From positions 99,748 through 163,747 of the forward strand of contig CAVUTD010000005.1 in assembly GCA_963744345.1 (NCBI GenBank): a DNA stretch of 64,000 nt. Reading direction: 5' to 3'. Below, piece by piece: positions 55,008 through 63,946 of the stretch. A program made the translations under genes and the position numbers. The notes beneath the pieces are model-generated. The model saw nothing but the letters and a program-made list of their open reading frames with translations, was not told the DNA's origin and ran no database searches. The stretch is from DASTFP01 sp963744345. GTDB taxonomy: Bacteria > Verrucomicrobiota > Verrucomicrobiia > Chthoniobacterales > Terrimicrobiaceae. Positions within the stretch are counted from its first letter, which is position 1. Each line of letters starts with the position of its first letter.

Positions 55008-55527
55008 ATCCCTCCTCAGTGAGGATGGCGTGCACCCGCGCATCGTGCGGCTCGCTGGGTACCCTTTCCACGATCTGGCACTTAAAGCAGACACCGAGCG
55101 CTTTTACCGCCGGGTTTTCGCTAAGCCATCGGTCGTAGAAGCCTCTCCCTCTGCCAAGTCGAGCGCCACGGGAGTCGAAGGCTAATCCCGGAACGAGCAC
55201 TAGGTCAGGTGAAGGCGCAACCGCTCCACCAGTCGGCTGTCTCACCCCCAAGGCTCCGACTTCGAACGCCGTGCCACAATGGAAGGAGAGCGTGCCTTGT
55301 TCGCCGATCCGCGGAAATGCCATCAGCTTGTTTTCGGGAGAATAGTCGCCCAGCCAATCGGGTTCTCCAGGAAGCGCGATAAAGCCAAAAACCACCTGTG
55401 CTTCCTCCCACAGTGCGGAATTCTGAAGATGGCGGCGGATCAGCTGCGAAGCCAGAGCTTTCCCAGCTGTGTTGCGCACCGCCGCTTTCATTTTCTCGCG
55501 CAGTATTTGCTTTTCGCTCCAAATCAT
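54994..55527 (-). CDS. 5-formyltetrahydrofolate cyclo-ligase
   Basis: 177 residues. ATP-dependent conversion of 5-formyl-THF to 5,10-methenyl-THF. Conserved: the basic start EKQILREKMKAAVR, MAFPRIGEQGTLSFH and the C-terminal loop VPGLAFDSRGARLGRGRGFYDRWL, which binds ATP/Mg. Complete. Divergent from the MBL gene. Confidence 0.93.
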   Translation of the reverse strand: MIWSEKQILREKMKAAVRNTAGKALASQLIRRHLQNSALWEEAQVVFGFIALPGEPDWLGDYSPENKLMAFPRIGEQGTLSFHCGTAFEVGALGVRQPTGGAVAPSPDLVLVPGLAFDSRGARLGRGRGFYDRWLSENPAVKALGVCFKCQIVERVPSEPHDARVHAILTEEGFISP

Positions 55528-55543
55528 TCGACACTCCGCCCCT

Positions 55544-56464
55544 ATGGTGCGCCCCTTGCTGAAAAGAAGAAAGCGCGCAAAGCCGGCGGATCATGTTGAT
55601 ATGCGCTTGGGCGAGGGTTGGCACAGGCGAAATTTTCTTGCGGAAGTCATTATTCCGTCACTGTTTACCAAGCGCCAGGGACGCAAGATCAAGCCGACTT
55701 TCCCCGAAGTGATGCCCGGCAAGTTCTGCATTACTTGGATAGGGCACGCCTCCTTTTTGATTCAAACTCCCGAGCATAGTGTGCTCATTGATCCCAATTG
55801 GGCCAAGTGGCTAAAGGTGATCAAACGTATCAAGAATCCCGGGATCGAGATCCGCGACCTTCCGGCGGTGGACCTTGTCCTGGTGACACATGCCCATTTC
55901 GATCATCTTGATCGCAGTACTCTGCGCGCCATCGCCAGTGACCAGCCAATCGCGGTGCCGGAACATGTCGGCAGTCTCGTGCATGGCCTCGGTTTCAACA
56001 GGGTTCATGAGCTGCGCCCTTGGCAAAGCTTTGAACATGGGACGCTCAAAATCACGCTAACGCCGGCCCGCCACTGGGGCGCGCGCGTTCTTCACGATAG
56101 TCATCGCGGATTTGGAGGTTTTCTCCTCGAGTATGCCGGTCGCACAATCTTTCACTGCGGCGACACCGCGTACTTCGCAGGTTTCACTGAAATCGGCGCG
56201 CGTGCGGCCATCGATATTGCTCTGCTGCCAATCGGAGCTTATGAAGCACCGACTAAGCGCGACGTTCATATGAATCCAGAACAGGCCCTGCAAGCTTTTC
56301 GAGAGCTTCGGGCGAAGATGATGATTCCCATGCATTTTGGAACGTTTCGCCTCAGCTATGAACCGCTGCTCGAGCCCCCGCGTCGTCTCCTTGAGAAGGC
56401 TCTGGAACTTCAACTTCTGGACAGAATTCATCTGCTCAATGAAGGAGAACCTGCCGTCTTTTAA
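55544..56464 (+). CDS. MBL-fold hydrolase, NAPE-PLD/UlaG-like
   Basis: About 306 residues from ATG 55544 (MVRPLLKRRK), the first start that does not overlap the divergent gene. ITWIGHASFLIQT, THAHFDHLD (metal site), TPARHWGARVLHD, FHCGDTAYFAGF and the last ligand in MIPMHFGTF match N-acyl-phosphatidylethanolamine phospholipase-D-like hydrolases. Likely acts on a phosphodiester lipid or a similar substrate. Confidence 0.88.
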   Translation: MVRPLLKRRKRAKPADHVDMRLGEGWHRRNFLAEVIIPSLFTKRQGRKIKPTFPEVMPGKFCITWIGHASFLIQTPEHSVLIDPNWAKWLKVIKRIKNPGIEIRDLPAVDLVLVTHAHFDHLDRSTLRAIASDQPIAVPEHVGSLVHGLGFNRVHELRPWQSFEHGTLKITLTPARHWGARVLHDSHRGFGGFLLEYAGRTIFHCGDTAYFAGFTEIGARAAIDIALLPIGAYEAPTKRDVHMNPEQALQAFRELRAKMMIPMHFGTFRLSYEPLLEPPRRLLEKALELQLLDRIHLLNEGEPAVF

Positions 56465-56602
56465 GAACCCTCTGGAACAACTCTCCTCTTACGCTCCGCG
56501 CTTCCTCAAGTAACGAGGGTGGAAGCTGGAGCGATCGCCGCTCAGCACAAGGAAGTGGTTTTGACTTGATGTCCAAGCTCATTTTGACGTAGCCTCAAGA
56601 AT

Positions 56603-56857
56603 ATGGGTATAATTTCCTGGATTTTTCTCGGCTTGATCGCGGGCGCACTTGCCAAATTCATTGTACCTGGCAAAGACCCCGGAGGTATGCTTGTCACAAT
56701 CATTATCGGCGTTGTCGGCGCCATCATCGGCGGTTTTCTGGGCAGCTTCATTGGCTTGGGCAGAGTCGAATCCTTCGATTTCGGTGGCATAATTATCGCC
56801 ACATTGGGAGCGATCATACTCCTCGTCGTATACCGTCTCGTTACTAAGAGAACCTGA
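56603..56857 (+). CDS. GlsB/YeaQ/YmgE stress-response membrane protein
   Basis: 84 residues, three transmembrane helices rich in Gly, with IIGVVGAIIGGFLG and PGKDPGGML, the family signature. Small inner-membrane protein linked to general stress in other bacteria. Stands alone ahead of the DUF3597 gene. Confidence 0.93.
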   Translation: MGIISWIFLGLIAGALAKFIVPGKDPGGMLVTIIIGVVGAIIGGFLGSFIGLGRVESFDFGGIIIATLGAIILLVVYRLVTKRT

Positions 56858-56922
56858 TTTCATCGTCAGGGCGCCGGACGGCAACTTTCCCCACCACACC
56901 AACCTCAACCAGTTATTTACCA

Positions 56923-57344
56923 ATGGGCCTTTTCTCTAATCTCCTCTCCAAAGTTTTTGGCCAACAGACTGCCGCTACGCCTTCGAAGGACGCGGCTGCC
57001 GCAGGGGCAGCTCCCGGCACAGCCGGCAAGCGGCGCAGTAGCAGCCGAGCGGCGTGCCGGCCTCCAGTTCAGGGGCGACGTCCGCCAATGTCGACGTGAC
57101 CGCAATTCTTGACGATCTCGCGTCGAAGAATCCCGAGAAGCTCGACTGGCGTAGGTCCATCGTCGATCTCATGAAGCTTGTCGACATGGACAGCAGCCTC
57201 ACCGCACGCAAGGAACTCGCCAAAGATCTTAGCTATACCGGTGACACCAGCGACAGCGCCAAAATGAACATCTGGCTCCACAAGACGGTGATCAGAAAAA
57301 TCGCCGACAATGGCGGCAAGGTGCCCAACGAGTTGCTCACCTGA
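56923..57344 (+). CDS. DUF3597 domain protein, frameshifted
   Basis: ATG 56923 gives MGLFSNLLSKVFGQQ and an Ala/Pro linker. The conserved DUF3597 domain (VDVTAILDDLASKNPEKLDWR, SIVDLMKLVDMDSS, ELAKDLSYTGDTSDSAKMN) is in another frame from about 57054. Two extra bases between about 57025 and 57053 (in CGGCGC and CGGCG) explain the break; repaired length is 140 codons. Function unknown; usually a stand-alone small soluble protein that resembles a LysM-free stress protein. Confidence 0.8.
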
Positions 57345-57489
57345 GGTCCGTCGACGTCTCTTGGAGTGTCATTCGTCTACTGAGCGCGCAGATAGTTTAA
57401 GGTTCTCTCACCCTGAGTATCAGGGTGCGGCAGCGGCTTTGCACGTCGCCGGCTGCGTTGGCCCATAGGTTCGTAGCAAGACCTGGAGC

Positions 57490-58062
57490 CTACTTTTTCA
57501 GCGTTGCATCCCACTTGGCGATGCGCGCCTTTTGTTGCTCAAAGAGCTCGTCTGGAGAATCCAAGATCTCGATTTGCTGGATTTTGTCTCCCTGCCGAAT
57601 ACCATTGATGACGTCCTGACCCTTGGTCACATGGCCGAAGACGGTGTGCTTTCCGTCCAGCCATGGTGTTGGCACGTGGGTAATGAAGAATTGGCTGCCG
57701 TTGGAAACCGGTTTTCCCGTGTTTGCCATCGAGAACACTCCGGGTTTGTCGTGTTTAAGATCTGGACGGCATTCGTCTTCGAAGGTGTAACCTGGACCGC
57801 CGCGACCTGTGCCTGTGGGATCACCGCCCTGAATCATGAAGTCGGGGATCACGCGGTGGAAAGTGATACCGTTGTAATACCCTCGCTTGGCGAGATTGAG
57901 AAAATTTGCGACGGTCACCGGAGTTTTGGAAGGATACAGGGTTCCCTCAATATCTCCCCGGCTGGTCTTTATAATAATGCGAATATCTGCCATGTCGCTG
58001 GCGTTGCTCGCCGGTAGAAAACAGATTGTCACGGCAAAAAGGGCGAAAAGCGTTTTTTTCAT
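57490..58062 (-). CDS. periplasmic cyclophilin-type peptidyl-prolyl isomerase
   Basis: 190 residues from ATG 58062 (MKKTLFALFAVTICFLPASNA), a signal peptide. FHRVIPDFMIQGGDPTGTGRGGPGY, FSMANTGKPVSNGSQFFITHVPTPWLDGKHTVFG in blocks contain the catalytic Arg and Gln-Phe-Phe of cyclophilins. Speeds proline isomerisation in secreted proteins. Divergent from the amidase gene. Confidence 0.94.
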   Translation of the reverse strand: MKKTLFALFAVTICFLPASNASDMADIRIIIKTSRGDIEGTLYPSKTPVTVANFLNLAKRGYYNGITFHRVIPDFMIQGGDPTGTGRGGPGYTFEDECRPDLKHDKPGVFSMANTGKPVSNGSQFFITHVPTPWLDGKHTVFGHVTKGQDVINGIRQGDKIQQIEILDSPDELFEQQKARIAKWDATLKK

Positions 58063-58089
58063 TCGGAGAATTGTGGCAAGCTTCGGACC

Positions 58090-58974
58090 ATGTCGCAACA
58101 ACGGGTGAAGATCGGCGTCGTCCAACGCCGGTGTTCCGAGAGTTTGGAGGCTAATTTAGGGGCGGCAGAAAGCGGCGTTCGAGAGGCCGCCGGTCGCGGT
58201 GCTCAGATCATATGCCTGCAGGAGCTCTTTCGCTCGGTGTATTTCTGCCAGGTTGAGGATCACAAATATTTTGATCTTTCCGAGCCGGTCCCCGGTCCGA
58301 CGACTGAGAAGTTGCAGGCCTTGGCGAAGGAGCTCGACGTTGTCATTGTTGCTTCACTTTTCGAGCGGCGCACTGCGGGCATTTACCACAACACAGCTGC
58401 GATCATCGATGCCGGCGGCACCTATCTCGGTAAGTATCGCAAGATGCACATTCCCGACGACCCGCTTTACTACGAAAAGTTCTACTTCACTCCGGGCGAC
58501 CTCGGATTTCTCGCGTGGGACACGAAATTTGCGCGGATCGGCGTCTGTGTGTGCTGGGATCAATGGTATCCGGAAGCGGCTCGACTTACGGCGTTGCGCG
58601 GGGCGCAGATTCTCTTTTACCCGACGGCTATTGGCTGGCATCCCGGCGAGAAAGCCGAACATGGCGCGCGTCAGCATTCCTCCTGGGAAACTATCCAGAG
58701 GGGTCATGCCGTCGCCAACGGCTGCTATGTCGCCGTGCCGAACCGCACTGGGCACGAAGCCCCTGAAGGAAGCGAAGGAATCGAATTCTGGGGCCAGAGT
58801 TTCATCTGTGATCCGTCTGGAGAAATCGTGGCAAAAGCTTCAGTCGATAAGGATGAGGTGATTGTGGCGGAGGCTGACCTCAACACCGTGGAAACACAAC
58901 GCACCCACTGGCCGTTCCTGCGAGACCGGCGAATCGATGCGTACGCTGAGATCACTCGCAGATTTATCGATTAG
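58090..58974 (+). CDS. aguB: N-carbamoylputrescine amidase
   Basis: 294-residue nitrilase-superfamily enzyme that hydrolyses N-carbamoylputrescine to putrescine in the agmatine route. Catalytic triad: Glu in CLQELFRSVYF, Lys in KYRKMHIPDDP and Cys in GVCVCWDQWYPEA. The segment AIGWHPGEKAEHGARQHSSW is typical of AguB. The partner agmatine deiminase (aguA) is not in the window. Confidence 0.92.
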   Translation: MSQQRVKIGVVQRRCSESLEANLGAAESGVREAAGRGAQIICLQELFRSVYFCQVEDHKYFDLSEPVPGPTTEKLQALAKELDVVIVASLFERRTAGIYHNTAAIIDAGGTYLGKYRKMHIPDDPLYYEKFYFTPGDLGFLAWDTKFARIGVCVCWDQWYPEAARLTALRGAQILFYPTAIGWHPGEKAEHGARQHSSWETIQRGHAVANGCYVAVPNRTGHEAPEGSEGIEFWGQSFICDPSGEIVAKASVDKDEVIVAEADLNTVETQRTHWPFLRDRRIDAYAEITRRFID

Positions 58975-59000
58975 ATAACATCGTCGCAGCGATCGCTCTC

Positions 59001-59798
59001 ATGCCCATTCGCTCGCTCCGCCACAACCGCGCCCATGACTACAAATTCTTGATGCGCCGGTGGCGAGCGGTCGCTGCGGTGACCGACTTGCGCATCAAGA
59101 AGTATTCCGAAGCTGGCGGGTGCAATCTTTATTGCCTCGCGTCGGGCCGCAAGAAGACCGACGCTCCCTCCGTGTATTTGTCTGCAGGTATCCACGGCGA
59201 TGAAGCCGCGGCAACTGAAGGGTTGATCGAATGGGCTCAGGCGAACACCAGCATCCTGCGCAACTTGAACGCCCTCGTCTTTCCCTGTCTGAATCCCTGG
59301 GGTCTGGTGAACAATTCACGCCGAGACCCCGAAGGGCGCGATCTCAATCGCAGCTTCCATACCTCCGCCGTCCCGCAGATCGCCGCCCAGATGCAGTGGA
59401 TTACCGGGTGCGCCTTCGACCTCGCTCTCAATTTGCATGAAGATTACGATGCGCTTGGCCTGTACATTTACGAGTTGCAGCGCATCAAGCCGTACTGGGG
59501 CGAGATTCTCCTCGAAGCTGCTGCAGAAAATATTCCCCCCGATCCGAGAAAAAGAATAGAAGGCCGTTCTTCGCGCGCCGGAATTGTTCGGCGCTCAATT
59601 ACTCCCGACCTGATGCCGGAGTGGCCCGAAGCCTTCGTCCTCTATTTCCAGAACACCGCCCGAATATTTACCATTGAAACCCCTTCGGAATTCCACCTCG
59701 ATGATCGCGTGGATGCCCAATTCAAAGTGATTTCCAAAGCCGTCGAGCTCTGCAGGAAAGAGTTTGCTTTTCGCTCGGAGAAGGCGGCGGCATCATGA
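59001..59798 (+). CDS. M14-family zinc carboxypeptidase / succinylglutamate desuccinylase-like
   Basis: 265 residues. Zinc ligands in AGIHGDEAA (H-x-x-E) and LNLHEDYD (His), substrate-binding RDPEGRDLNRSF, and the catalytic Glu in FTIETPSE. No signal peptide, so cytosolic. Short members of this group remove amino acids from small peptides or deacylate amino acids. It lies 4 bases before hisB and probably belongs to the same unit. Confidence 0.85.
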   Translation: MPIRSLRHNRAHDYKFLMRRWRAVAAVTDLRIKKYSEAGGCNLYCLASGRKKTDAPSVYLSAGIHGDEAAATEGLIEWAQANTSILRNLNALVFPCLNPWGLVNNSRRDPEGRDLNRSFHTSAVPQIAAQMQWITGCAFDLALNLHEDYDALGLYIYELQRIKPYWGEILLEAAAENIPPDPRKRIEGRSSRAGIVRRSITPDLMPEWPEAFVLYFQNTARIFTIETPSEFHLDDRVDAQFKVISKAVELCRKEFAFRSEKAAAS

Positions 59799-59802
59799 AT
59801 CC

Positions 59803-60393
59803 ATGTCACGTGAAGCTTCCATCGAACGGACCACGAGCGAAACTTCCATCCGCACGCGCCTGAACATCGATGGGAAGGGCGTCTCCAATGTTCACAGCGG
59901 TATCGCCTTCTTCGATCATATGCTCACGCTCTTCGCGCGGCATGCACTCTTCGATCTCGACCTCGATGCCAAGGGGGACATCGACGTCGATTTCCATCAC
60001 ACTGTCGAAGATGTCGGGATTACTCTCGGACAGGCTTTGATCAAGGCTTTGGGAGATAAGGCCGGAATCAAGCGTTATGGGGCTTTTTATGTGCCGATGG
60101 ACGAATCACTTGTGCGTGCAGTCATCGACCTCAGTGGACGTCCCTACCTCGTTTACAACCCACCCTCAGCGGTCGAAGCGATCGGTGGCCTTTTCTCTTT
60201 TCAGCTGGTCGAGGAGTTCCTTCGCGCTCTGGCAATGAACGGCGGAATGAATTTGCACGTGGAAATTCTTGCCGGCCGGGATTCGCACCACATGGCCGAA
60301 GGTGTCTTCAAGGCTGTGGCGCGTGCCCTTGACGTCGCCACGCAAATTGATCCTCGCGTCGAGGGGGTGCCCAGCACAAAGGGCGTGCTCTGA
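59803..60393 (+). CDS. hisB: imidazoleglycerol-phosphate dehydratase
   Basis: 196-residue monofunctional HisB from ATG 59803 (MSREASIERTTSETSI). Histidine-rich Mn sites: FFDHMLTLFARHA, DVDFHHTVEDVGI and HVEILAGRDSHHMAEGVFKA, with DLSGRPYLVY. Sixth step of histidine synthesis. Followed by hisH after about 75 bases. Confidence 0.95.
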   Translation: MSREASIERTTSETSIRTRLNIDGKGVSNVHSGIAFFDHMLTLFARHALFDLDLDAKGDIDVDFHHTVEDVGITLGQALIKALGDKAGIKRYGAFYVPMDESLVRAVIDLSGRPYLVYNPPSAVEAIGGLFSFQLVEEFLRALAMNGGMNLHVEILAGRDSHHMAEGVFKAVARALDVATQIDPRVEGVPSTKGVL

Positions 60394-60467
60394 TTGATCG
60401 AGAGCAAAAAGAAACGGACTTCTCTTCGTTGAGCAATTGGACGGACAGGATGAAGGTTGCTGGGTCC

Positions 60468-61091
60468 ATGGCCAATAGTTCCAAGTTTATCGGCGTTGTC
60501 GATTACGGCAGTGGCAATCTGCGCAGCGTTTCTAAGGCGCTCGAGACGGCGGGAGCCGCCGTCGAGCTGGTGACGAGCGCTGCGCAGATTGATAATCTGG
60601 ATGCTCTGGTGGTGCCAGGCGTCGGCGCCTTTGGTGATTGTGCGCAAAATTTGCGCAAGTCCGGCTTGTGGGACCCGTTGTTGGAATGGTTGCACGCCGG
60701 GCGTCCTTATCTCGGGATTTGTCTCGGCTATCAACTGCTCTTCGAATCCAGTGAGGAGTCTCCTGGATGCAAGGGCTTGGGGGTTCTCCCTGGCCGAGTG
60801 GTGCGGTTCACCGGCGAACGCTTCAAGGTTCCGCATATTGGCTGGAATACGTTGCTCGACGTACGAGGTCCAATCTACCGTACGTTGCCCCTGATCCCTT
60901 ATTTCTATTTCGTGCATTCGTATTTCCCTGTCCCAGCCGACGACCATCTGGTGAGCGCTCGGTGCGAGTATGGTGGATTATTTGCGGCCAGCGCGAGCCG
61001 CGGGAGCCTCCATGCGACGCAATTTCATCCGGAGAAAAGCCAGACAGCCGGTCTCACTTTGTTGAGAAATTTCCTGAACACTCTTGCTTAG
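60468..61091 (+). CDS. hisH: imidazole glycerol phosphate synthase, glutaminase subunit
   Basis: 207 residues from ATG 60468 (MANSSKFIGVVDYGSGN); ATG 60450 and TTG 60429 are less likely earlier starts. Class I glutaminase triad: Cys in LGICLGYQLLF, His and Glu in ATQFHPEKSQ. Delivers ammonia to HisF. hisF is not in the window, so the pair is split. Confidence 0.94.
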   Translation: MANSSKFIGVVDYGSGNLRSVSKALETAGAAVELVTSAAQIDNLDALVVPGVGAFGDCAQNLRKSGLWDPLLEWLHAGRPYLGICLGYQLLFESSEESPGCKGLGVLPGRVVRFTGERFKVPHIGWNTLLDVRGPIYRTLPLIPYFYFVHSYFPVPADDHLVSARCEYGGLFAASASRGSLHATQFHPEKSQTAGLTLLRNFLNTLA

Positions 61092-61126
61092 ACGAGGCTG
61101 AAAGCCGGCGGCACCCATCCTCTTTC

Positions 61127-61840
61127 ATGCTCTTGCTCCCCGCCATTGATCTCATGGCCGGCGAAGTCGTCCGGCTCAAGCGCGGCCTCGCTGAACAAAA
61201 GACCGTCTATTCGAGCGATCCGGTCAGCATTGCCAGAAAGTGGGAAGAGGCCGGCGCCGATTGGCTCCATCTTGTTGATCTGGACGCGGCGTTTAGCGGA
61301 GAACCAAGGAACCTCCCGTCCATAGAGCGCATTTGCGCAGCGATGAGCATCCCCTGCGAGCTTGGAGGCGGCATGCGCAATGTCCGCAACATCAGCCGCG
61401 CCTTCGCGGCCGGTGTCGATCGGGTTATTCTTGGAACAAGTGCTTGGGAGTCCATGGAGTTTGTCCGGCAGGCCTGCGCTGAATTTGGAGGTGACCGCAT
61501 CGCCGTAGGAATTGACGCGAGAAACGGCCTGATCGCCGTCCGGGGCTGGACAGAACTAACTACCAGAAGCGCGACCGATCTTGCCTTTGCGGCTCAGGAG
61601 GCCGGCGCAAGCACCCTTATCTACACCGACATCGCCACTGACGGCATGCTCGAAGGCCCCAACTACTCTGCGCTGCAGGACCTGCTCGGAGTTATCGATG
61701 GCAACCTCATTGCCAGCGGTGGAGTGGCCCGTCTCGACGACCTCAAGCGGTTGGCGGCGATGCCCGGGCTGCATGGAGCGATCATTGGGAAAGCCCTTTA
61801 TGAGGGAATGATCGCTATTCCTCTTCCAAATTTGAAATAA
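61127..61840 (+). CDS. hisA: phosphoribosylformimino-5-aminoimidazole carboxamide ribotide isomerase
   Basis: 237-residue (beta/alpha)8 enzyme. The real start is ATG 61127 (MLLLPAIDLMAGEVVRLKRG); the frame is open farther up inside hisH. Catalytic Asp residues in PAIDLMAG and YTDIATDGML, phosphate loops ELGGGMRN, IASGGVARLDD. Typical order hisH-hisA. Confidence 0.95.
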   Translation: MLLLPAIDLMAGEVVRLKRGLAEQKTVYSSDPVSIARKWEEAGADWLHLVDLDAAFSGEPRNLPSIERICAAMSIPCELGGGMRNVRNISRAFAAGVDRVILGTSAWESMEFVRQACAEFGGDRIAVGIDARNGLIAVRGWTELTTRSATDLAFAAQEAGASTLIYTDIATDGMLEGPNYSALQDLLGVIDGNLIASGGVARLDDLKRLAAMPGLHGAIIGKALYEGMIAIPLPNLK

Positions 61841-61899
61841 ATCCGCTTGACAATGTTATCGCCCTTTTGGCATTACCTACCCGCGAAACACATTCTCAG

Positions 61900-62445
61900 A
61901 TGAAAAAACTGCTCCTAACCACATCAATCGTTGCACTGTCTCTTCTGGACGCCTTCGCAGGTAGCGGCGTCGAGGCAAAATCCTTCAAGGAAGTTAAGAC
62001 GGTGGTCACTCCCGAACCCTGCAGATTCCGTGATATGGAATGGCAGATCGACGGGTTTTACAGCCAGATCTTTGGCCACAATGGAAGCGTATTCAAAACC
62101 GGGCCGGGTGGCGGCTTTGGTGTGAACTTCTTCTTCGCTCGCTACTTTGGTATCGGATATGAGGCACAGTGGTTTGATAGCGACGGAGTCGCATTTCATC
62201 TGCCCGTCGGCGGCAATTTCTTTCTCCGCTATCCAATCTGCGCCCTCAATCTTGCTCCCTATGTATTGGTGGGCGGTGGCGCCGCGTGGGATGGTGATGT
62301 CTGGGGTTACGGAAACGTCGGAGGCGGTTTGGAATATCGCTTTACCGACCATATCGGCGCATTCGTTGACGGACGTTGGTTCTATGGCAACGAGGAGTTT
62401 GGCAATGCTGCTAATCTTCGTGCGGGCATGCGGTTTGCGTTCTAA
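61900..62445 (+). CDS. small outer-membrane beta-barrel protein
   Basis: About 181 residues from ATG 61900 (MKKLLLTTSIVALSLLDAFAG, signal peptide). Eight or so amphipathic strands rich in Gly/Tyr/Phe (FGVNFFFARYFGIGYEAQWF, YVLVGGGAAWDGDVWGYG) and a final Phe (RAGMRFAF), like OmpA/OmpX-type barrels. Family unspecified. A TTGACA at 61847-61852 may be its -35 element; the -10 is weak. A clear terminator follows the gene. Confidence 0.8.
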   Translation: MKKLLLTTSIVALSLLDAFAGSGVEAKSFKEVKTVVTPEPCRFRDMEWQIDGFYSQIFGHNGSVFKTGPGGGFGVNFFFARYFGIGYEAQWFDSDGVAFHLPVGGNFFLRYPICALNLAPYVLVGGGAAWDGDVWGYGNVGGGLEYRFTDHIGAFVDGRWFYGNEEFGNAANLRAGMRFAF

Positions 62446-62489
62446 CTCCATCTCAACTTAACGCCTCAAAGGCAGAGAGCTCTCGCAAG

Positions 62490-62517
62490 AACACCGAAGG
62501 AGAAATCCTTCGGTGTT
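62490..62517 (+). terminator. rho-independent terminator
   Basis: Perfect 11-base stem AACACCGAAGG / CCTTCGGTGTT with loop AGAAAT, followed by TTGCTTTTGC. It ends the outer-membrane protein unit, 45 bases after the stop codon. Confidence 0.85.
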
Positions 62518-62647
62518 TTGCTTTTGCAGGAGAGCATAGCTCTCTCGACTTCTGCATGAACCGACCGAACTCGACAGCAGAAACCCAAGCAGGGCAAAGC
62601 TATCGAATTCTTGCTTGCACGCTGCTCAAGGAGACAATTCCGAAATA

Positions 62648-63253
62648 ATGATCACGACCCTTTTCCTCGACATCGGTGGCGTCCTGCTTACGAATGGTTG
62701 GGATACCCCTCTTCGCAAACAAACCGCAGAGCATTTTGGCCTCGACTACGAAGAGATCTATCATCGTCACCACGTCACCTACGACATTTACGAGGAAGGG
62801 AAAATGACTCTCGATGAATATCTCTGGCAGATCGTCTTTTATGAGCCGAGGCCCTTTACCCCCGAGGATTTCAAGACCTACGTTCTCGAGCAAGCCAAGC
62901 CTTACCAGGACACGATGGACTTGGTGAAACGGCTGAAGGCCGTTTATCAGCTGCGTGTTGCCGTCGTCAGCAACGAAGGTCGCGAAATTGCTGAAGATCG
63001 CATCCGACGATTCGAGCTTAAGCAATTCGTCGATTTCTTCATTGTTTCCTCTTTCGTTCACATCCGCAAACCCGACCTCGACATCTATCGGCTTGCCTTG
63101 GACGTTGCGCATGTCAGGCCGGAAGAGGTTGCCTACGTCGAAGATCGTCCGCTCCTTTGCGATGTCGCCTCTCGGTTGGGCCTTCACTCCGTCTTAAATC
63201 GGGACGCCAAGGAAACGCGTGGGAAGCTTGCTGATCTCGGCTTGGTCCTTTAG
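62648..63253 (+). CDS. HAD-superfamily hydrolase, subfamily IA
   Basis: 201 residues from ATG 62648 (MITTLFLDIGGVLLTNGW). Nucleophile Asp in FLDIGGVLL; the second Asp of DxD is Gly, as in part of the YihX/epoxide-hydrolase N-terminal group. VVSNEGREI is motif II, HIRKPDLDIYRLAL motif III and YVEDRPLLCDVA motif IV. Likely a phosphatase for sugar or other small phosphates, though the missing general acid could lower activity. Confidence 0.87.
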   Translation: MITTLFLDIGGVLLTNGWDTPLRKQTAEHFGLDYEEIYHRHHVTYDIYEEGKMTLDEYLWQIVFYEPRPFTPEDFKTYVLEQAKPYQDTMDLVKRLKAVYQLRVAVVSNEGREIAEDRIRRFELKQFVDFFIVSSFVHIRKPDLDIYRLALDVAHVRPEEVAYVEDRPLLCDVASRLGLHSVLNRDAKETRGKLADLGLVL

Positions 63254-63361
63254 GCAAGCGCTCGAGTAGTCGAACTGGTGTCCCCGGCGGGCGGCAGATT
63301 TTTCGGTCATCCCCCTTGTCAGGAAACGATCAGCTGCGTAGCCTTGGGGGTTCGCCTAAGA

Positions 63362-63437
63362 GGCTGGGTAGCTCAGTTGGCAGAGCAGAGGACTGAAAAT
63401 CCTCGTGTCGGGGGTTCGATTCCCTCCCCAGCCACCA
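63362..63437 (+). tRNA. tRNA-Phe (anticodon GAA)
   Basis: 76 bases including the encoded CCA. Acceptor GGCTGGG pairs with CCCAGCC, D-arm GCTC/GAGC, anticodon arm GAGGA-CTGAAAA-TCCTC with GAA in the loop, T-arm GGGGG/CCCTC (one G-U) with TTCGATT, discriminator A. The encoded CCA begins an 8-base hairpin arm (63435-63442 with 63452-63459). Confidence 0.96.
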
Positions 63438-63510
63438 CTCCAAAACCTCTCTGGAGTGGCTTAAATACAGGATCCGCTCACAATCGAAGCACAGAAGTGC
63501 ATTCCATTCG

Positions 63511-63600
63511 GTACTCAATCGTACTCATCGGATCATAGCTGAATTTAGTCACTATTTAGTCACCAGATATTCTGAAATCACGACGGGTCGAACGGGTCGA
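63511..63600. repeat. three successive tandem short repeats
   Basis: Imperfect GTACTCAATC/GTACTCATCG (63511-63530), perfect ATTTAGTCAC twice with one base between (63543-63552, 63554-63563) and perfect ACGGGTCGA twice (63583-63591, 63592-63600). Each is a doublet spaced 9-11 bases, about one helical turn. Confidence 0.7.
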
Positions 63601-63926
63601 ACTTCGCAGGCGTGGCTACGGACGCGCACGGCTGTCGAGCTATTTGCGATTGCGGGCCGTGAGCGCAATGTTGACCTCGGCCTGAACCTTGCGCCGTCCT
63701 TCCTCCGACAACCTTTCCCTGGGAGCTGCAGGAAATCGCCCGAACATTCAGTCGGGCAAACTCGGCGGTGACCAAATGGCGCTCCGAACTGGAATCTTGC
63801 GGAGCAGCTATCTACGGGTCTGGCTGATGGACACTTCCCGGTGCCGGAGTTCTTCCGGGGAGACCCGCATCACGCTCTCCTCTGTCGGAGGAGGGAGAAG
63901 AATATAAGAAGGGAATAAATACATAC

Positions 63927-63946
63927 TCGCGCGCTTGCGCGCGCGA
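63927..63946. repeat. GC-only inverted repeat
   Basis: Arms TCGCGCGC (63927-63934) and GCGCGCGA (63939-63946) around TTGC. No T-run on either side, so not a standard terminator. It lies in an otherwise AT-rich stretch and could be part of the boundary of an accessory element. Confidence 0.5.

Noticed and set aside
59799..59818. CACGTGAA at the start of hisB as another parS site
   Set aside because: Only the central CACGTGAA fits; the flanks do not match either parS form, and it overlaps codons of MSREA.
63435..63459. Hairpin after tRNA-Phe as a rho-independent terminator
   Set aside because: Stem uses the tRNA's own CCA end and there is no U-tract; possible processing signal at most.
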